64,000 nt of DNA from Typhlomys cinereus (Eukaryota > Chordata > Mammalia > Rodentia > Platacanthomyidae). The notes beneath the pieces were generated by a model that searched no databases, was not told where the DNA came from, and saw nothing but the letters and a program-made list of their open reading frames with translations. This document shows positions 34,640-46,182 of this stretch, one piece after another. A program made the position numbers and the translations under genes. The stretch spans positions 5,488,100 to 5,552,099 of the forward strand of contig JALPQD010000101.1 of NCBI GenBank assembly GCA_023101885.1, written 5' to 3'. How positions within the stretch are numbered: position 1 is the stretch's first letter; each line of letters begins with the position of its first letter.

Positions 34640-35020
34640 TGAGTTATCCCCCGTCCCCATAGGTTCATGTGTTTGCAACCTTAGCTGCTGTTAGTGTTTG
34701 GAAAGGTCTTGGTGTCCTTGGGAGGTAGAGCCTTGCTGGAGGAAGGCACGCTGAAGGCAGTGAGCCCCGAGGCTTGTGCAGGTCCAGCCCTCCTTCCTCT
34801 TGGAGATGCTCTGCTTTGTTTCCCTTCCCCCCTCTCCTCTTGCCTGCTCTGCCTCCATGATGACATCTGTGACCTCACCAGCTTCTGCCTCCAAACCATG
34901 CCTTATGCTGTGAAATTTCTGCCATTGTGGACTATATTCCTTCTGGAACTATTAGCTAAATAAATCTCCCATTCTCTCTTAAATTGAGCATGGACATTGT
35001 CTCATGGCAACAGAGAAGGT
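34640..35020 (+). mobile_element. ERVL-MaLR type LTR nested in MLT1
   Basis: 'tagctgctgttagtgtttgg', 'ccttgggaggtagagccttg' and 'ctaaataaatctcccattct' match 56455-56815 and 225-600. It lies within the MLT1, so it is younger. Confidence 0.75.
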
Positions 35021-35042
35021 ACCTATAGCAATTTCACTATTA

Positions 35043-35121
35043 ACAAGGATGACTTTGAACTCGTGATTCTCCTGCTTTCGCCTCCCAAATACTGTGATTA
35101 CATGTTCTACTTGCCTGGCTA
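35043..35121 (-). mobile_element. B1 SINE fragment, antisense
   Basis: 'aaggatgactttgaactcgt', 'gattctcctgctttcgcctc' and 'tacttgcctggct' match reversed B1. It lies between the nested LTR and the resumed MLT1. Confidence 0.7.
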
Positions 35122-35734
35122 GAAAAGTGGTCTTTACTGATGTAATTGCCTAAGAGACCTTCAGATGGAACTGCCCTTAATTATCCAAGAGAACCATACA
35201 TGCAATGGTAAGAGTCCTTATCAAGGCAGGCGGAAGGGGAGATAGACACAGAAGAGAATCCCAAGTGAAGATTATACCAAAGGCTAGAGTTAGGAGGCCA
35301 CAGGTCAATGGGTATCCGGTGCCAACAGGAGTTAGAAGATGTGAAGACACGCTCTTCTCTAGGGACTCTAGGAGTGGGCACAGTCCTGCTGATAGCTTGA
35401 GCTTAAACTTCTGGCCTCCAGAACTGTAGAAGAAATATCTGTCATTTAATAGCCACTATACATGTGAGAACTTTTATGGTCATTCGTGGAAACTAATAAG
35501 TACAATAATATAATAAAATAATATTAAAAATAGATAATAAAGTATATATAGTATATATCTGACTCAATGATCAGACCTGCTGCATCTATGCTCATTCATG
35601 TTTAGAAGTCAAAGTCGGTCTGCTTTTACATTTGTATGTGTTGAAGGATGTGGCATGGGCACATTTGTATGTATTCAGGGACACGTGAGTGGATGCACAT
35701 GCGTATGCTTGTGAAGGCTTGAAGTCAACCTTGA

Positions 35735-35965
35735 GTGTTATTCTTCAGAAACTACCCACCTTATTTTTTGGGAAAGGGCCTCTCATTGTATAGACTGGGT
35801 TGTCTGGCCAGCGAACCTCAGGGATCCTCCTGTGTCTACTCCCAAAACCAGGATTACAAGAGCCTACCAGCATATCTGGCTTTTGTTTTACATGAGTGCT
35901 GGGAATTGAACTCGGGCCCTTGTGCTTGAGCAGCAAACACTTCACCAAATGAGCTCCCTTGGCCC
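35735..35965 (-). mobile_element. B4-type SINE
   Basis: 'acccaccttattttttggga', 'gggatcctcctgtgtctact', 'gtgctgggaattgaactcgg' and 'aaatgagctcccttggcccc' give the reversed B4 order (B1-like part next to an ID-like head). Confidence 0.75.
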
Positions 35966-35969
35966 CATT

Positions 35970-36555
35970 TGTACAATTTTATACCAAAACTAATTCTGAC
36001 TTTTGTTCTGAGCTCATGATACATTTTATCAGAAAGGAGCTTTCCTTCATTAATTTCCTGAACCATGCATTTGACCCAGCTAATTTCTCACATATTGATC
36101 CAGGGTGACATTTTTATCAAGCTGAGTTCCAAATTCAAATCAATTTCCTTCTTCCCTGTATCAATCTTAACAGATTGTAATGAAAATAAAGTGGATTTCC
36201 CCAGCTCCTGAGAATTTAACTTCATACCAAGTAAGTTTTGAACATATTAATTGTCCCATTTTGGTCTGGGTGTGTTCTGCTGTCTCATGCTAGCTTTTTA
36301 TTGAAGATGGAAATCTAATAGCCATTTGTTCCCAATATAGATTTTAAGTTAACTCTGTGATTTTAGATGAACTCTTAGGCACATTCAACGTGGGCGTTGA
36401 GAGGACAAGATAAGCCCCCACAATCACTGGTATTCATATGAAAGTGCATCCCTCGTGAGATTATCTGCCACTACCGTGAAAGAAGAAAGATGCTACTACC
36501 GTAAGTATGCTTACATGATCAAATGGGAGCCCACCTGAAGTTGGGAGTCATCTAG
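35970..36555. other. Unannotated sequence
   Basis: No identified feature. Confidence 0.4.
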
Positions 36556-36559
36556 GCTT

Positions 36560-36700
36560 TTAGGTTTAAACCCTAATTCCTCTATGACTCATGAGAACTT
36601 TGATAGTTTCCTTCCATTTTTGTTGAGATATCATTTATTTACCTATAAAAACAAGGTTGATGTCACCTACCTTGTATGAATGAATAGCGTGAACAGGATG
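36560..36700 (+). mobile_element. MIR SINE fragment
   Basis: 'actcatgagaactttgatag', 'tttacctataaaaacaaggt' and 'tgatgtcacctaccttgtat' parallel the MIR core and 3' order. Ancient, worn copy. Confidence 0.5.
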
Positions 36701-36704
36701 GCTC

Positions 36705-37490
36705 AACGCAGGAGCCAGCTGTGGCAACAGCACATAATCAGCCTCCCAGTTGCTAGTTCCTCCTGGAAACCTCTCACCTTCCTCTGTTCTCCCCTAACAG
36801 CCTTCAGGCTTGTATACACAGGACTCCATTTTGGCACCAAGCATCCTGCCAGCTCCTGATTTAAAATGAACAACATCCTGGTGTACAGAACGCTCTGTCC
36901 AACATCGCAGTTCCTTCATCCCTGTGGTTTGGGAATTAAGTCACTCACCCAGTGCCAAGCTTCACTGGTGGGCTTCTCTCGGGCTGCACTTCTGGAACGG
37001 ATCCCTCCCCAAAGATTGTTTACCTAACAGAGCTCTCTCCCTACTTCATCTCTATGATTCCCCATGCCCCTTCTTCCCCCACATCTCTGGGGATGGCAGA
37101 TTTTCTTTTAGCTCATAGCTTCCATTTCTCTCCCTGAGGCAAGGATGGACTAACTCACTTTGCTCTCATCCTCTTCCAACCCATCCTCATGTCCTCATAA
37201 TCACTGGATTTGGTGCCCATGGAGGAGGTGGAGCTGAATGAGATGAGGCCCCTTCTCTCCAGGGACTAGCTAAAACCATTCCAGGTCATATGTTGTACTT
37301 GAATGGATGGAAGACAGAATGTTGGAAAGATCAGCACTGGCTAAAGAATATGGGCCTGCTAGGTCTGTAGAAATAGAAATGGGAAATGGTGAGGATTTCA
37401 GTGTGAGACCAAAGGATGGTCAGTTCAGACAGCTAGGCACTGGTAAAGACATCACCTGCGAGCCGGTGGAAATGGTCAACCAGGAGGGAA
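36705..37490. other. Unannotated unique sequence
   Basis: Moderate-GC sequence with no repeat or gene recognised. Confidence 0.45.
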
Positions 37491-37497
37491 TATTAGT

Positions 37498-37880
37498 GTT
37501 AGTTTTCAACTTGACACCCAAGTAAAGCACCTGCAGATACACTGGAGAAGTGTTTTAAGGTGAAGACTGGCCTGGGGACACCCCTGAGAGGGATTTTTTG
37601 GGTTCCTTTCATTGATGTGGGAAGGCCTGGCCTGAAAGGAGGCAGAACCGTTGCCTGGGCTTGGTCGGAGTCCTGGACTGACTAAAAGGAGAAAGCAAAC
37701 TGAGAGCAGGCATGCAAGCTCACCACATTCCAATCAGAGATGCAAGGTGCCCCGCTGTGTCAAGTTCCTGCTGCTTTGACAGTACTGCGAATTATGCGCT
37801 GAAATAAATCCTTCTGCCTTGAGTTGTTTTTGTCAGGCAGGGTATTTTATCACAGTCATAGGGAAAGAAACTAGGGGACA
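37498..37880 (+). mobile_element. ERVL-MaLR type LTR
   Basis: 'tgttagttttcaacttgaca', 'gaagactggcctggggacac', 'tgatgtgggaaggcctggcc', 'tgaaataaatccttctgcct' and 'cacagtcatagggaaagaaa' give a nearly full LTR. Confidence 0.75.
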
Positions 37881-37947
37881 TATGCAAACATCATAAGAAA
37901 GTGGGACAGATTGTTTATTCTTAACCCTCGGCCATGATAATAAAGAA

Positions 37948-37948
<1 letters not shown>

Positions 37949-37992
<44 letters not shown>
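37949..37992 (+). repeat. (TG)n microsatellite
   Basis: About 22 TG units, not joined to a recognisable SINE body. Confidence 0.97.
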
Positions 37993-37995
<3 letters not shown>

Positions 37996-37999
37996 GGTT

Positions 38000-39060
38000 G
38001 GTGGGTATGTGGGTTTGCGTATGTGTGTTTACCTTCACTCCACTGAACTTAGATAAGTCATAATTGCTGGATCAAGGAGCTGGGAAGCGGCATGGAGACA
38101 TGAAGTGCAGTGATCAATGGCACGGCCCATGTCCGCCAGGCAGAGGAAACGCGCAGCCTTCATGGCAGGCATCTCCAATCAATCACAACACGCCTGCTCA
38201 TTGGATTCAGATGTAGCTTTAGATCCCTTGTCAACACAAGGCTCCAGGCAGAGAGGGTTACATCCATCAGAACTGAGGTGTTAATTAAAACCTACTTACC
38301 TATTTGGTTGCTGGGCTTTGAATGCCAAAAGACAAAGTTTGGTCATTATTCAACAGGCAACTGTTTGTCAGTGATGACCTTGGAGGGAGAAGACTGATGT
38401 GCTGACTTTGGTAGAAATTCGGTCATGATGAGGACATTGAGTTTGGCAGAAATGTGGGATAGAAATGTGAAGGACTTAGGAGTCAAAGACAGAAGGATCG
38501 GAATATTAAGCAAATTATTTCATGATGCTTAGTAACTAGGGAGAGGGGAATGATGTAAAGATTAATTCACGGTGTATGCTTAGTTTTGGAAAACATCTCT
38601 ATTTCACAATGCTAAGATACCAGTTTCTTTCTGTATATCTTATCTCTGACTATGTTTATACAGATGAGGTGTGATTATGTTTCTCATCTGTTCCCATGAA
38701 TGTAAGCTTAGCATGTGTCGCACTTTAATTCCAAACAGGTTTGAGTCTGCAAAAATAAGAAATAAAAGAATCTAAGAAAATCATCCATGTTCAGATTTAT
38801 TAGATGCCTTTTATCCTTTTAAACTTTTTTACTCTTACTCGTTTTTTGTTGTTCTTTTGTTCTTAGATTTTTCTCCTTAGTCTTCTTATCTGGAAAACTG
38901 TCTATAAAATTGGACAACTATAGCAGACTAGTTAGCAAAGTGACAAGATTTGGTTTCAAGTGTGCTCTGATTTGAATGCCAGATCTCCAGACTTCACTTA
39001 TTACCACAGTAAATGGCAATTAAGAGATGGGACATTTAAGCCAGGCATAGATAATTAAAC
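38000..39060. other. Unannotated unique sequence
   Basis: AT-rich. No gene or repeat recognised. A 95-codon plus frame (38110-38397) has no known motif. Confidence 0.45.
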
Positions 39061-39104
39061 CAGGAGGGCTACTCCCTTCTTAAAGCAATTAAGATCCTTT
39101 TTTG

Positions 39105-39106
<2 letters not shown>

Positions 39107-39152
<46 letters not shown>

Positions 39153-39215
39153 AAAAGAGCATTTGAGTGCCTGTGCCTGTACTCAAGAGTGGTATCAGAG
39201 ATTCCAAACAAAACA
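39107..39215 (-). mobile_element. tRNA-derived SINE 3' fragment with (CA)n tail
   Basis: (TG)n at 39107-39150, then 'aaaagagcatttgagtgcct' and 'agtggtatcagaga', the reversed 3' body. The rest of the element is absent. Confidence 0.55.
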
Positions 39216-39219
39216 GTAT

Positions 39220-40610
39220 TCCAGACTATGGAAAACCATGCACGACAGAATCAGTGGTGTTCTGCTTCAGCGGCCCGAGTGGACTATGTACAGGTGGCTG
39301 TTATTTTACTCCTGATGTTTGTCTGGTTCAATTCACCTGCAGCTCAGGATCAGAGCGTGTTGCTTCAGCTGGCTCTTTAGAAGGCACTGGGACAAAAAGG
39401 CCATCTCCAGATTCATAGAAAGTACTATAATAGAAACCTGGAGGCAAGAAATGTAATTCCAAACAAAAATGGATTTTTTTTAACCTGTGTCTGCCTCTGA
39501 GCCTATTGGGAAAATAAAATTTAATTAGATGTCCTCTAGATGCCTTTATTTTATTCTAATTGTCTCTAGTTCTTTGAGTGTCACTGAGTTGGGGGGGAGG
39601 GGAGTAGCCACTAGTTAGCACCATGGAAGAATAAGCACTTTCAGAATAAGACCCCAAAGGATGAATGGACTTTGATGGTCCTGACCACTGTGAGGTATCT
39701 AACAGCTCCAACTGAGCTCTAAGCTGCTGGCCAGGGCAAAAATTTTGCTCAGATTCCAAAATATCCAGGGTCATATCAGGGCATGAAAGTCATATTTGTT
39801 CTCTCACAAAGCCTGTCCTTAGGATGTGTCCATGCAGCTCTCTAGCCCATTGAAATCAGGAATTTTTTTTTTGCTAAAGGGACTTTCAGCTTGATGAATG
39901 AAAATACCTTATGCAGTCTTCTGACTCATTTGGAGCTTTTAAAGCAGCCTGGGCATCCTCCATTGCTCCAATAGGACAACCAAATCCACACCAGATGGCG
40001 ATGAGACCCAGATTTCAGAGCAGAGGCCTGCCTCTGAGCACATCTGGAGTCCTTTACTCTGAATGACTTGAATGGATCATTTATAGTTGGTGCTGAGCCT
40101 GTGTGCAGGAGATACCGCTGCTGGGCTTTCTCTGCTGTGCAAGAGACTAAGCTAATGAGAGATCTTTCTTGCTCAAGTAATTCTTCTATTTTGGGATTAC
40201 TATTGCTGTGGCTTATAGAGTCTGAGTCTGCTTGCCTCTACAACACGTGATAGTTAAAGGGTGACTATTTCTGAGTTCCCAAAAGTCAGGAGCAAACGGG
40301 ACCAACCAAATGTCTATGATTGCAGTCACTGAAAGAACTGGACGTTGAACCCAAGGTCAATGATATTTATTGACAGATTTAGTACATTAAGGAGGGAGTG
40401 AACCAGAATCCCGAAAGGGACCCGGGGTATGAGTACAGGAAGTACATTATGGTATTGAAGTGTTTATGAAAATTTGAAACCAATACATTATCGTGATGAG
40501 CATTGTTCCTCTTGTTTGATGTGGCTGCTTTCACTTTGCTTTCCAAAATTTCAAAAGCACCTGCTACTTCTGTAGTTCATTGTCCAATGTGTCCTTAAGA
40601 AATATTTGTA
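39220..40610. other. Unannotated unique sequence
   Basis: No recognised feature. Several frames of 60-92 codons start in or beside the TG tract. Confidence 0.4.
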
Positions 40611-40616
40611 CAGGAA

Positions 40617-40890
40617 GCTGGGGAGATGGTTCAGTGGTTAACACCTCTGCCTCCCAAACAGAACGACCTGGGTTCACATTCCCAGCTCCCACATAAAAAT
40701 GTCAGGCAGATATGGGTGGTAGCCTACAATTCATGCTGTGAAAACCCCAAAGCAAAGCAATGAGAAGGTAGAGCAATCCAGGATGATTTCTGATACCACC
40801 CTTAGGGTTCCACAGGCACACACACTCAAGTGCCCTTTCATACATAGGCCCACGGATGCAAACCATACACACACAAGTGCACATTAGATG
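40617..40890 (+). mobile_element. tRNA-derived SINE
   Basis: 'agctggggagatggttcagt' head, 'cgacctgggttcacattccc' B-box region, 'aaggtagagcaatccaggat' and 'cccttagggttccacaggca' body. No long CA tail. Confidence 0.88.
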
Positions 40891-41084
40891 AATACTTTGC
40901 ATGCAAGTCTGCAAACATATAGAACAAAAGTCACAACTATTTCCAAAATAAACAAGTCACCCTTTACCAGACCCATTGAAAACACACCACTGTCAGAACT
41001 CAAGAAGCTAATGTAACCATTAGTTATCCTCTCCCAGCAGATACAATTTCCATACTGAAAGCATAGCAGGAAACTCTTAAAGTA

Positions 41085-41580
41085 AGTGGAGGCAATATTT
41101 TCTAGGTCCAAATGATATACTGAATATTGCCTCCCTGAATACATCCTAGTACCTACAGCTTGCAAGTGTTATGTTACACAGGGAAAGCATCTTTGCAAAT
41201 GGAAGTAAGTTGAGGGTCTAGAGACATTGAGTTTATCTCAGATTATTTGGGTGGTTCTTTATGCAGGCTCAGATATTCTGACAAGAGGGAAGCAGGAAAC
41301 TTAACTATAAAAGAAAATATCTGGCACCAGGAAGGTATTAAGGAGAGGCAGTGCACGAAGAGTGCCAGCAGACACCAGAAGTTATGCAACGATAGCGAGA
41401 AGCTTGATGGTATCCATAGCTTATATTATGGAGACCAGGAAGGCCCATGATATACAACCCACTATATTGATCATAAAAGCCAGAGGTATGGTTCAGGGTG
41501 AGAGAGGAAGCCTGGCAGCCACCAAAGATGTGGTTTTCTGTGTTTCAAGGCAGAATATGGGAGTAACTGGAGGTACAGAG
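41085..41580 (+). mobile_element. MLT1-type MaLR LTR
   Basis: 'tacctacagcttgcaagtgt', 'gcatctttgcaaatggaagt', 'atctcagattatttgggtgg' and a later purine-rich middle parallel the MLT1 order. Diverged. Confidence 0.6.
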
Positions 41581-41584
41581 TAAT

Positions 41585-41985
41585 ACCCAAAAGCTCAAAA
41601 TCCAAAGCTCCAAATTTGTGAACTTTGACATTTTAGAGCAGGAGAAAATGTATATTTTAGAGCAGAAAGAGTGAATTTCTCGTCTTCAGTCAAGATCTTT
41701 TCAAGCCCTTGATGGATGGGCTCCCCCTCCTCCTTGATGAGGAGGGCAGATCTTCTTTAGTTTCTTCATTCAAGAGCTGGTATCATCAAAAAATCTGCAT
41801 AGATGAAATAATGTTTAGTAGCTATCTAAACATCCCCTAGCCTGATCAAAGTGATGCAAGAAATTGATCATTACAGAGAAAAATTAGGAAAGTTTGTTGG
41901 GAAATAGCCTTTGAGCTATCTATGACATAGAATAGTGATATCTGAGCTTGACTTCAGGTTCATTGTAAATGTATCTGCAAATTAT
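41585..41985. other. Unannotated sequence
   Basis: AT-rich with no recognised feature. Confidence 0.4.
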
Positions 41986-42000
41986 AAAGTAACTAGTCCA

Positions 42001-42224
42001 GGGCTGGAGAGATTGTTCAGGGGTTAAAACTCTGCCTCACAAGCAGAAAGTCCTGAATTCAGATTCTCAGATCCCATGTTAAAACATCAGGCAGAAATGG
42101 ATTTAGCTTGCACTTCTGATCCTGATAGACAGAGCCTGGGAAATCCCAGAGCAAAGCAAAAAGGAGGTAGAAGCAGTCCAGGATGATTCCTGAAGTTGCC
42201 CTTGATCCTTCACAGGGACACATG

Positions 42225-42272
<48 letters not shown>

Positions 42273-42352
42273 TCTCACACACACACACACGTGTGTGTGT
42301 GTACATGCACAAAAAGTAAATAAATAAATAAAATTTATATTTATATATATAA

Positions 42353-42384
<32 letters not shown>
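42001..42384 (+). mobile_element. tRNA-derived SINE with compound microsatellite tail
   Basis: 'gggctggagagattgttcag' head and the full body, then (CT)n, (CA)n meeting (GT)n, and (AT)n (42228-42383). Bounded by 'taactagtcca' (41990-42000) and 'taaccagtcca' (42385-42395), a one-mismatch TSD. Confidence 0.92.
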
Positions 42385-42386
<2 letters not shown>

Positions 42387-42631
42387 ACCAGTCCAGTCTC
42401 AGAGAGAAAAAAAATGAAGGGGAGGAGTAAGACTACAATTTCTATGCTAAATATAGGTGATTCACATAATGATTCCATCAAAATCACTAAAGGCAGGAAA
42501 AGAGAAAAGAACAAAAATGGAAGGCACAGAGGAATAAAAAGAAAGTACAAAAAACACAGCAGGCATCAGAGCAGTGGGTTCATGATTCTTGAAAGGGGGT
42601 GTTTGTTGGTTATTGATTGGCTGGTTGTTTT

Positions 42632-42652
42632 GGTGGTGGTGGTGGTGGTGGT
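42632..42652 (+). repeat. (GGT)n microsatellite
   Basis: Seven GGT units in a T/G-rich stretch. Confidence 0.95.
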
Positions 42653-42729
42653 GTGTATGGGATAGTCTTATCACCATTTTTATATGGGATCTGGGGATCC
42701 AAACAGATCCCTTCACTTTTTCATTTTCA

Positions 42730-42960
42730 TTTCAAGGAAGGTAGAGTCTAGGAATTTCCAGAGCAAGCTCACTAGCCAGACTAACCTTATCGGTAAGCTC
42801 TGGATGTAATTAGAGAACTAGTCATAGCTTAGAACAGTGGACAAGCTATTGAAGATGATTCCTAGTAACACCCTCAGACCTCCACATCCAAGCACACATG
42901 TGTGTGCCCACCCACATGCAAACACACATACACACATGCACGTACCCCATATACATAAAC
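42730..42960 (+). mobile_element. tRNA-derived SINE body, long-body form, head missing
   Basis: 'aaggtagagtctaggaattt', 'gagcaagctcactagccaga' and 'aacaccctcagacctccaca' match the long-body copies at 45838 and 47623. Confidence 0.65.
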
Positions 42961-42984
42961 ACAAAAAATGTGTATAGGGAATCA

Positions 42985-43870
42985 GCAATACATCCACACA
43001 ATGGTCTATTATTCAGCACAAACTGGAACATGATATTAAGCCATGAAAAGATATACAGGGGTTGGGGAGATGGCTTGGGAGTTGAAGCCTTTCCTGGAAA
43101 ACGAAAGGACCTGAATTCAGATCTCGAGATCCCATGTAAAAATGCCAGGTGGATAATTCAGGTCCTGAAAGGCAGAGCCTGGGAAACCCCAAAGCAAATA
43201 AATAAGAAGACAGATCAACCCATCTAGGATGGTTCCTGATGTCACTGTTGGAGCCTCCATTGGCATACACACTCAAGTGCTCTCTGATACACACACAAAG
43301 ACACACACAAGACACAGACACACACACAGACACACACACACACACACACATACACACACACACCACCACCACCACCACCACCACACCACACACATACCAT
43401 ACCACATACCAAAGAAAAACAGAAAAGACATGCATGAAACTGAAAGGCATATTACTAAGTGAAGGATGCCAATTGGGAAGCTTACATGCTCTTTGATTTC
43501 AGTTGTGTAGAATTCTGGAAAAGGAAAAATTATGAAGAAAGTCAAAGATCAGTAGTTGCTAAAAATCAGGATGAGAGACTTAGAAGTAAAACATACAGAT
43601 TATGTGTGGGGGGGATGAAACCAGTTGATTTGGTATTATAATCATGCTATCATGTATATATGCTATTATGCATTCATTAAACTCTACAGAGTGAGAAATC
43701 CTTGATGTAAGCTATGGGCTTTGGGAGATGATGATGTTTCAGGGCAGATTTGAGAACTACAATAAATGAAGCACTCATGAACCATTAAGTTGATACCTAG
43801 TGATGGAGTGTGATTCAAGAGTAGTGAGAAGGGAAGAACTCTACTTTTGTTCAACTTGCTGACCATAAAA
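42985..43870 (+). mobile_element. Ancient L1M 3' end interrupted by a SINE
   Basis: 'acaatggtctattattcagc' (43000-43019) is followed, after the SINE at 43056-43421, by 'gcatattactaagtgaagga', 'gctctttgatttcagttgtg' and 'gggctttgggagatgatgat'. These are in the order of the mammalian L1 3' UTR. No intact frame. Confidence 0.6.
43056..43421 (+). mobile_element. tRNA-derived SINE inserted in L1M
   Basis: 'ggggttggggagatggcttg' head, 'cctgaattcagatctcgaga' B-box region and the family body. Tail of CA, GACA and CCA repeats (43290-43400). Flanks 'gaaaagatata' (43045-43055) and 'gaaaagacatg' (43422-43432) fit a worn TSD. Confidence 0.85.
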
Positions 43871-43897
43871 CAACTCGTTAAAAACCAAATATATCAA

Positions 43898-44177
43898 GAG
43901 CAGGGAGATGGCTCATGTGATAAAAGGGTTTGTCTCATAAGAGTGAAGACCTCAGTTCAATCACTAGAATCCATGTAAAATTGAGACAACTGCTCACAAT
44001 CCCAGTGCTGGGAAGGCAGAGATGGGTGGATTCCTGAAGTTTACCGGCCGGCCAGCCTAGCCTAACAGGTGGGTCCCAAGTCAGTGAGCGGCTGTCTCAG
44101 ACAAGGTGTGTAGTGTTTTCGAAGATAATACCTGAGTTATCCTTGGCCTCCTTATGCACACGTAAGCTCTTGCACAC

Positions 44178-44217
<40 letters not shown>

Positions 44218-44234
44218 CTGCTTTCTCTCTCTCT

Positions 44235-44265
<31 letters not shown>

Positions 44266-44290
44266 TTCTCTCTCTCTCTCAACCTAAAGC
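43898..44290 (+). mobile_element. tRNA-derived SINE, long-body form, with CA/CT tail
   Basis: 'gagcagggagatggctcatg' head and 'acctcagttcaatcactaga' B-box region. It then has an extra body 'aatcccagtgctgggaaggc' and 'agtcagtgagcggctgtctc' absent from the common short form. Tail (CA)n then (CT)n 44174-44280. Confidence 0.75.
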
Positions 44291-44329
44291 AATAACAACA
44301 AAAAATTATTTTAGGATGCTAATCAAGAT

Positions 44330-44865
44330 GTATTAAGCCAATAGTTTTCAGACCGTGAATGTTCTATATATTGTTGATTTTAGTCTCTAATTTGCTTTTA
44401 TAGTATTCTGTAGCTTCCGATGTGAAAATTCTCAAAAGCATTTTCATTAAGTTGATACTAAGTTATCTTTAAATTCTATTGTAATGTTGATTATCTTCAA
44501 ATTCTAAAACAACCATGCATATACACCTTAGTCATGATATGTTATATTAGATATATTATTATTAGAATGTATTTACTTAAAAATTTTCATCAATTTTTAT
44601 GAGATTTTCAGGTCTAAAAGTTTATGTCTTTATAATTTTTTTGTTTTCTTTTGTCCATCTGAGTATTTCATCTTTCCTTTTCCAACAGAGTTTGTTGGGA
44701 TAGATATTATTTCTTTCATAAAGGTTAATGCACTTTGCTAGATAAGACTTCTAGAAAGTGAAATTTTCTACTTGGGATAGTTTTTGTTCCAAATTAATCT
44801 TTCATAATTTGTAGAGAATTTTTGATGTTTTTATTTCTTCTTAAATACAAACGACCAAAACAGCT
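44330..44865 (-). mobile_element. Ancient L1 ORF2 fragment, antisense
   Basis: T-rich plus strand with 'aaaagcattttcattaagtt', 'aacaaccatgcatatacacc' and 'ttagtcatgatatgttatat' in antisense L1 ORF2 order. All frames are broken. Confidence 0.5.
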
Positions 44866-44869
44866 CTGG

Positions 44870-45190
44870 TAAGCTTGTGATTCTCAGTTACAGGTCATCG
44901 GCATGTCTGAGAGTTCATACCACCACCAGGGCTTAAGAACCTGGCCATAACAGATCTATGGAAGAGCTAAAAGAAGGGAAATACTTTCTCCCTTACCAGT
45001 CTGCCAAGATACTGAAACAGTTCTCCCCCTCTTATCCGCCTGCTTAAAGAATGATCCCACCCACTCTGGGCTGGGTCTTCCCACATCAATTAGATAATTT
45101 TCCACAGGTCTGCTCAGAGCTTGCTCTAACAAAATAATCCTTCATAGTTGTGAATTCTTGATTATCAAGTTGACACCTGTATCAATTATA
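44870..45190 (-). mobile_element. ERVL-MaLR type LTR, antisense
   Basis: 'tctgccaagatactgaaaca', 'cactctgggctgggtcttcc' and 'atcaagttgacacctgtatc' match the MaLR group in reverse. It separates two L1 pieces. Confidence 0.65.
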
Positions 45191-45294
45191 CTGTATACAG
45201 TACAAAAAAAAGTGAAAACCTTTTTGTACAACTATGTTTTCTCATACTCTAAACGTCTTTATGCTGCAGAAGATTATGGTCTGACAAAAATCTG

Positions 45295-45565
45295 ACACAA
45301 TGAGGGCTATGCTAAGGGAGAGGTTTATGGCTCTCAAAGCCTACATCAAATAAAGAAAAAATAAACATCACAAATAACAATGCAACTTAAAGCTTTGAGA
45401 AACAAGAACGAACCAATCCCAAGAGCAATAGATGGGCAGAAATAAACATCAGGGTTGAAATTAATGAAATAGAAGATAAATAAAAACAATACAAAGAATC
45501 AATTAAATGGAGTTGGTTTTTTAAAAAGATAAATACTATCAACAAACCCTTAGCTAAATTTGGGT
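45295..45565 (+). mobile_element. L1 ORF2 fragment, sense
   Basis: 'gctatgctaagggagaggtt', 'gaaattaatgaaatagaaga' and 'acaaacccttagctaaattt' occur in the order found in the L1 ORF2 5' (endonuclease to reverse transcriptase) region. Stops in every frame. The opposite orientation to 44330-44865 means it is a separate copy or an inverted one. Confidence 0.7.
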
Positions 45566-45770
45566 AGGTGGTACTGTGGATTGAAACAAGGATCTAAAAC
45601 ATGCTGGGCAAGAGCTCTAACTTTAAGCTATATACCCAGCCCTCCTTGCATTTTTTTATTTTGAAAAAAGATCTCACCAAGTTTCCCAGGCTGGCTTGGA
45701 ATTCTCTGCCTCAGATCTGAATACCTGAGACTCAGGGACCTCATCACCAGAGCTAGCTGGAAATATCTTC
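45566..45770 (-). mobile_element. B1-ID composite SINE, antisense
   Basis: 45566-45642 is a reversed ID-like tRNA part ('actgtggattgaaacaagga', 'caagagctctaactttaagc', 'tatatacccagccc'). It is joined to a reversed B1 (45650-45770: 'gatctcaccaagtttcccag', 'gctggcttggaattctctgc'). Read on its own strand the order is B1 then ID, as in B1-dID elements. Confidence 0.7.
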
Positions 45771-45837
45771 CACATACTTTCTGTTTTCTCTCCTTTACTT
45801 CATAGCACCTGTTATTTGACCTCATTAAGAATTACAG

Positions 45838-46117
45838 GCTGGGGAGATGGCTCAGCAGTCAAAGTGCTTGTCACACAAGCAATAGAATCAGAATTTAGAT
45901 CCCCAGATTCCACGTGAAATATACTGGAAGATGCCTCAAGCAATTCCAGTCTTAGAAGATGGATTATGGAATCTCTAAAGCAAGCTGGCTAGCCAAACTA
46001 GCCCTATTAATGAGTTGTGTGATTAGAGACCCTGTCTCAAAAGATTAAGGTGGAAGAATGATCAAGAAAGATTCATGATATCAACCTTGGGACTCCACAC
46101 ACAGTGCACACATTGAA

Positions 46118-46158
<41 letters not shown>

Positions 46159-46160
46159 GG
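45838..46160 (+). mobile_element. tRNA-derived SINE, long-body form
   Basis: 'ggctggggagatggctcagc' head, then 'gcaagctggctagccaaact', 'agagaccctgtctcaaaaga' and 'ttgggactccacacacag'. (CA)n tail 46119-46156. Confidence 0.85.
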
Positions 46161-46182
46161 CAAGGCAGTGGTGGTGTTAATT

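Larger units (their letters stand above)
34490..35480 (+). mobile_element. MLT1-type MaLR LTR interrupted by younger elements
   Basis: The 5' part (34490-34578: 'gatgtgattgtatctggaaa', 'aagggtct') resumes at 35129 with 'ggtctttactgatgtaattg'. It then runs through 'cagacgg/cggaag'-like sequence, 'cttctggcctccagaactgt' (35410-35429) and the 3' end. Blocks and order follow MLT1. The sequence 'ggtctt' occurs at both breakpoints. Confidence 0.75.

Noticed and set aside
34681..34963. Open frames of 67-89 residues on both strands near 34.7-34.9 kb
   Set aside because: They lie inside the nested MaLR LTR.
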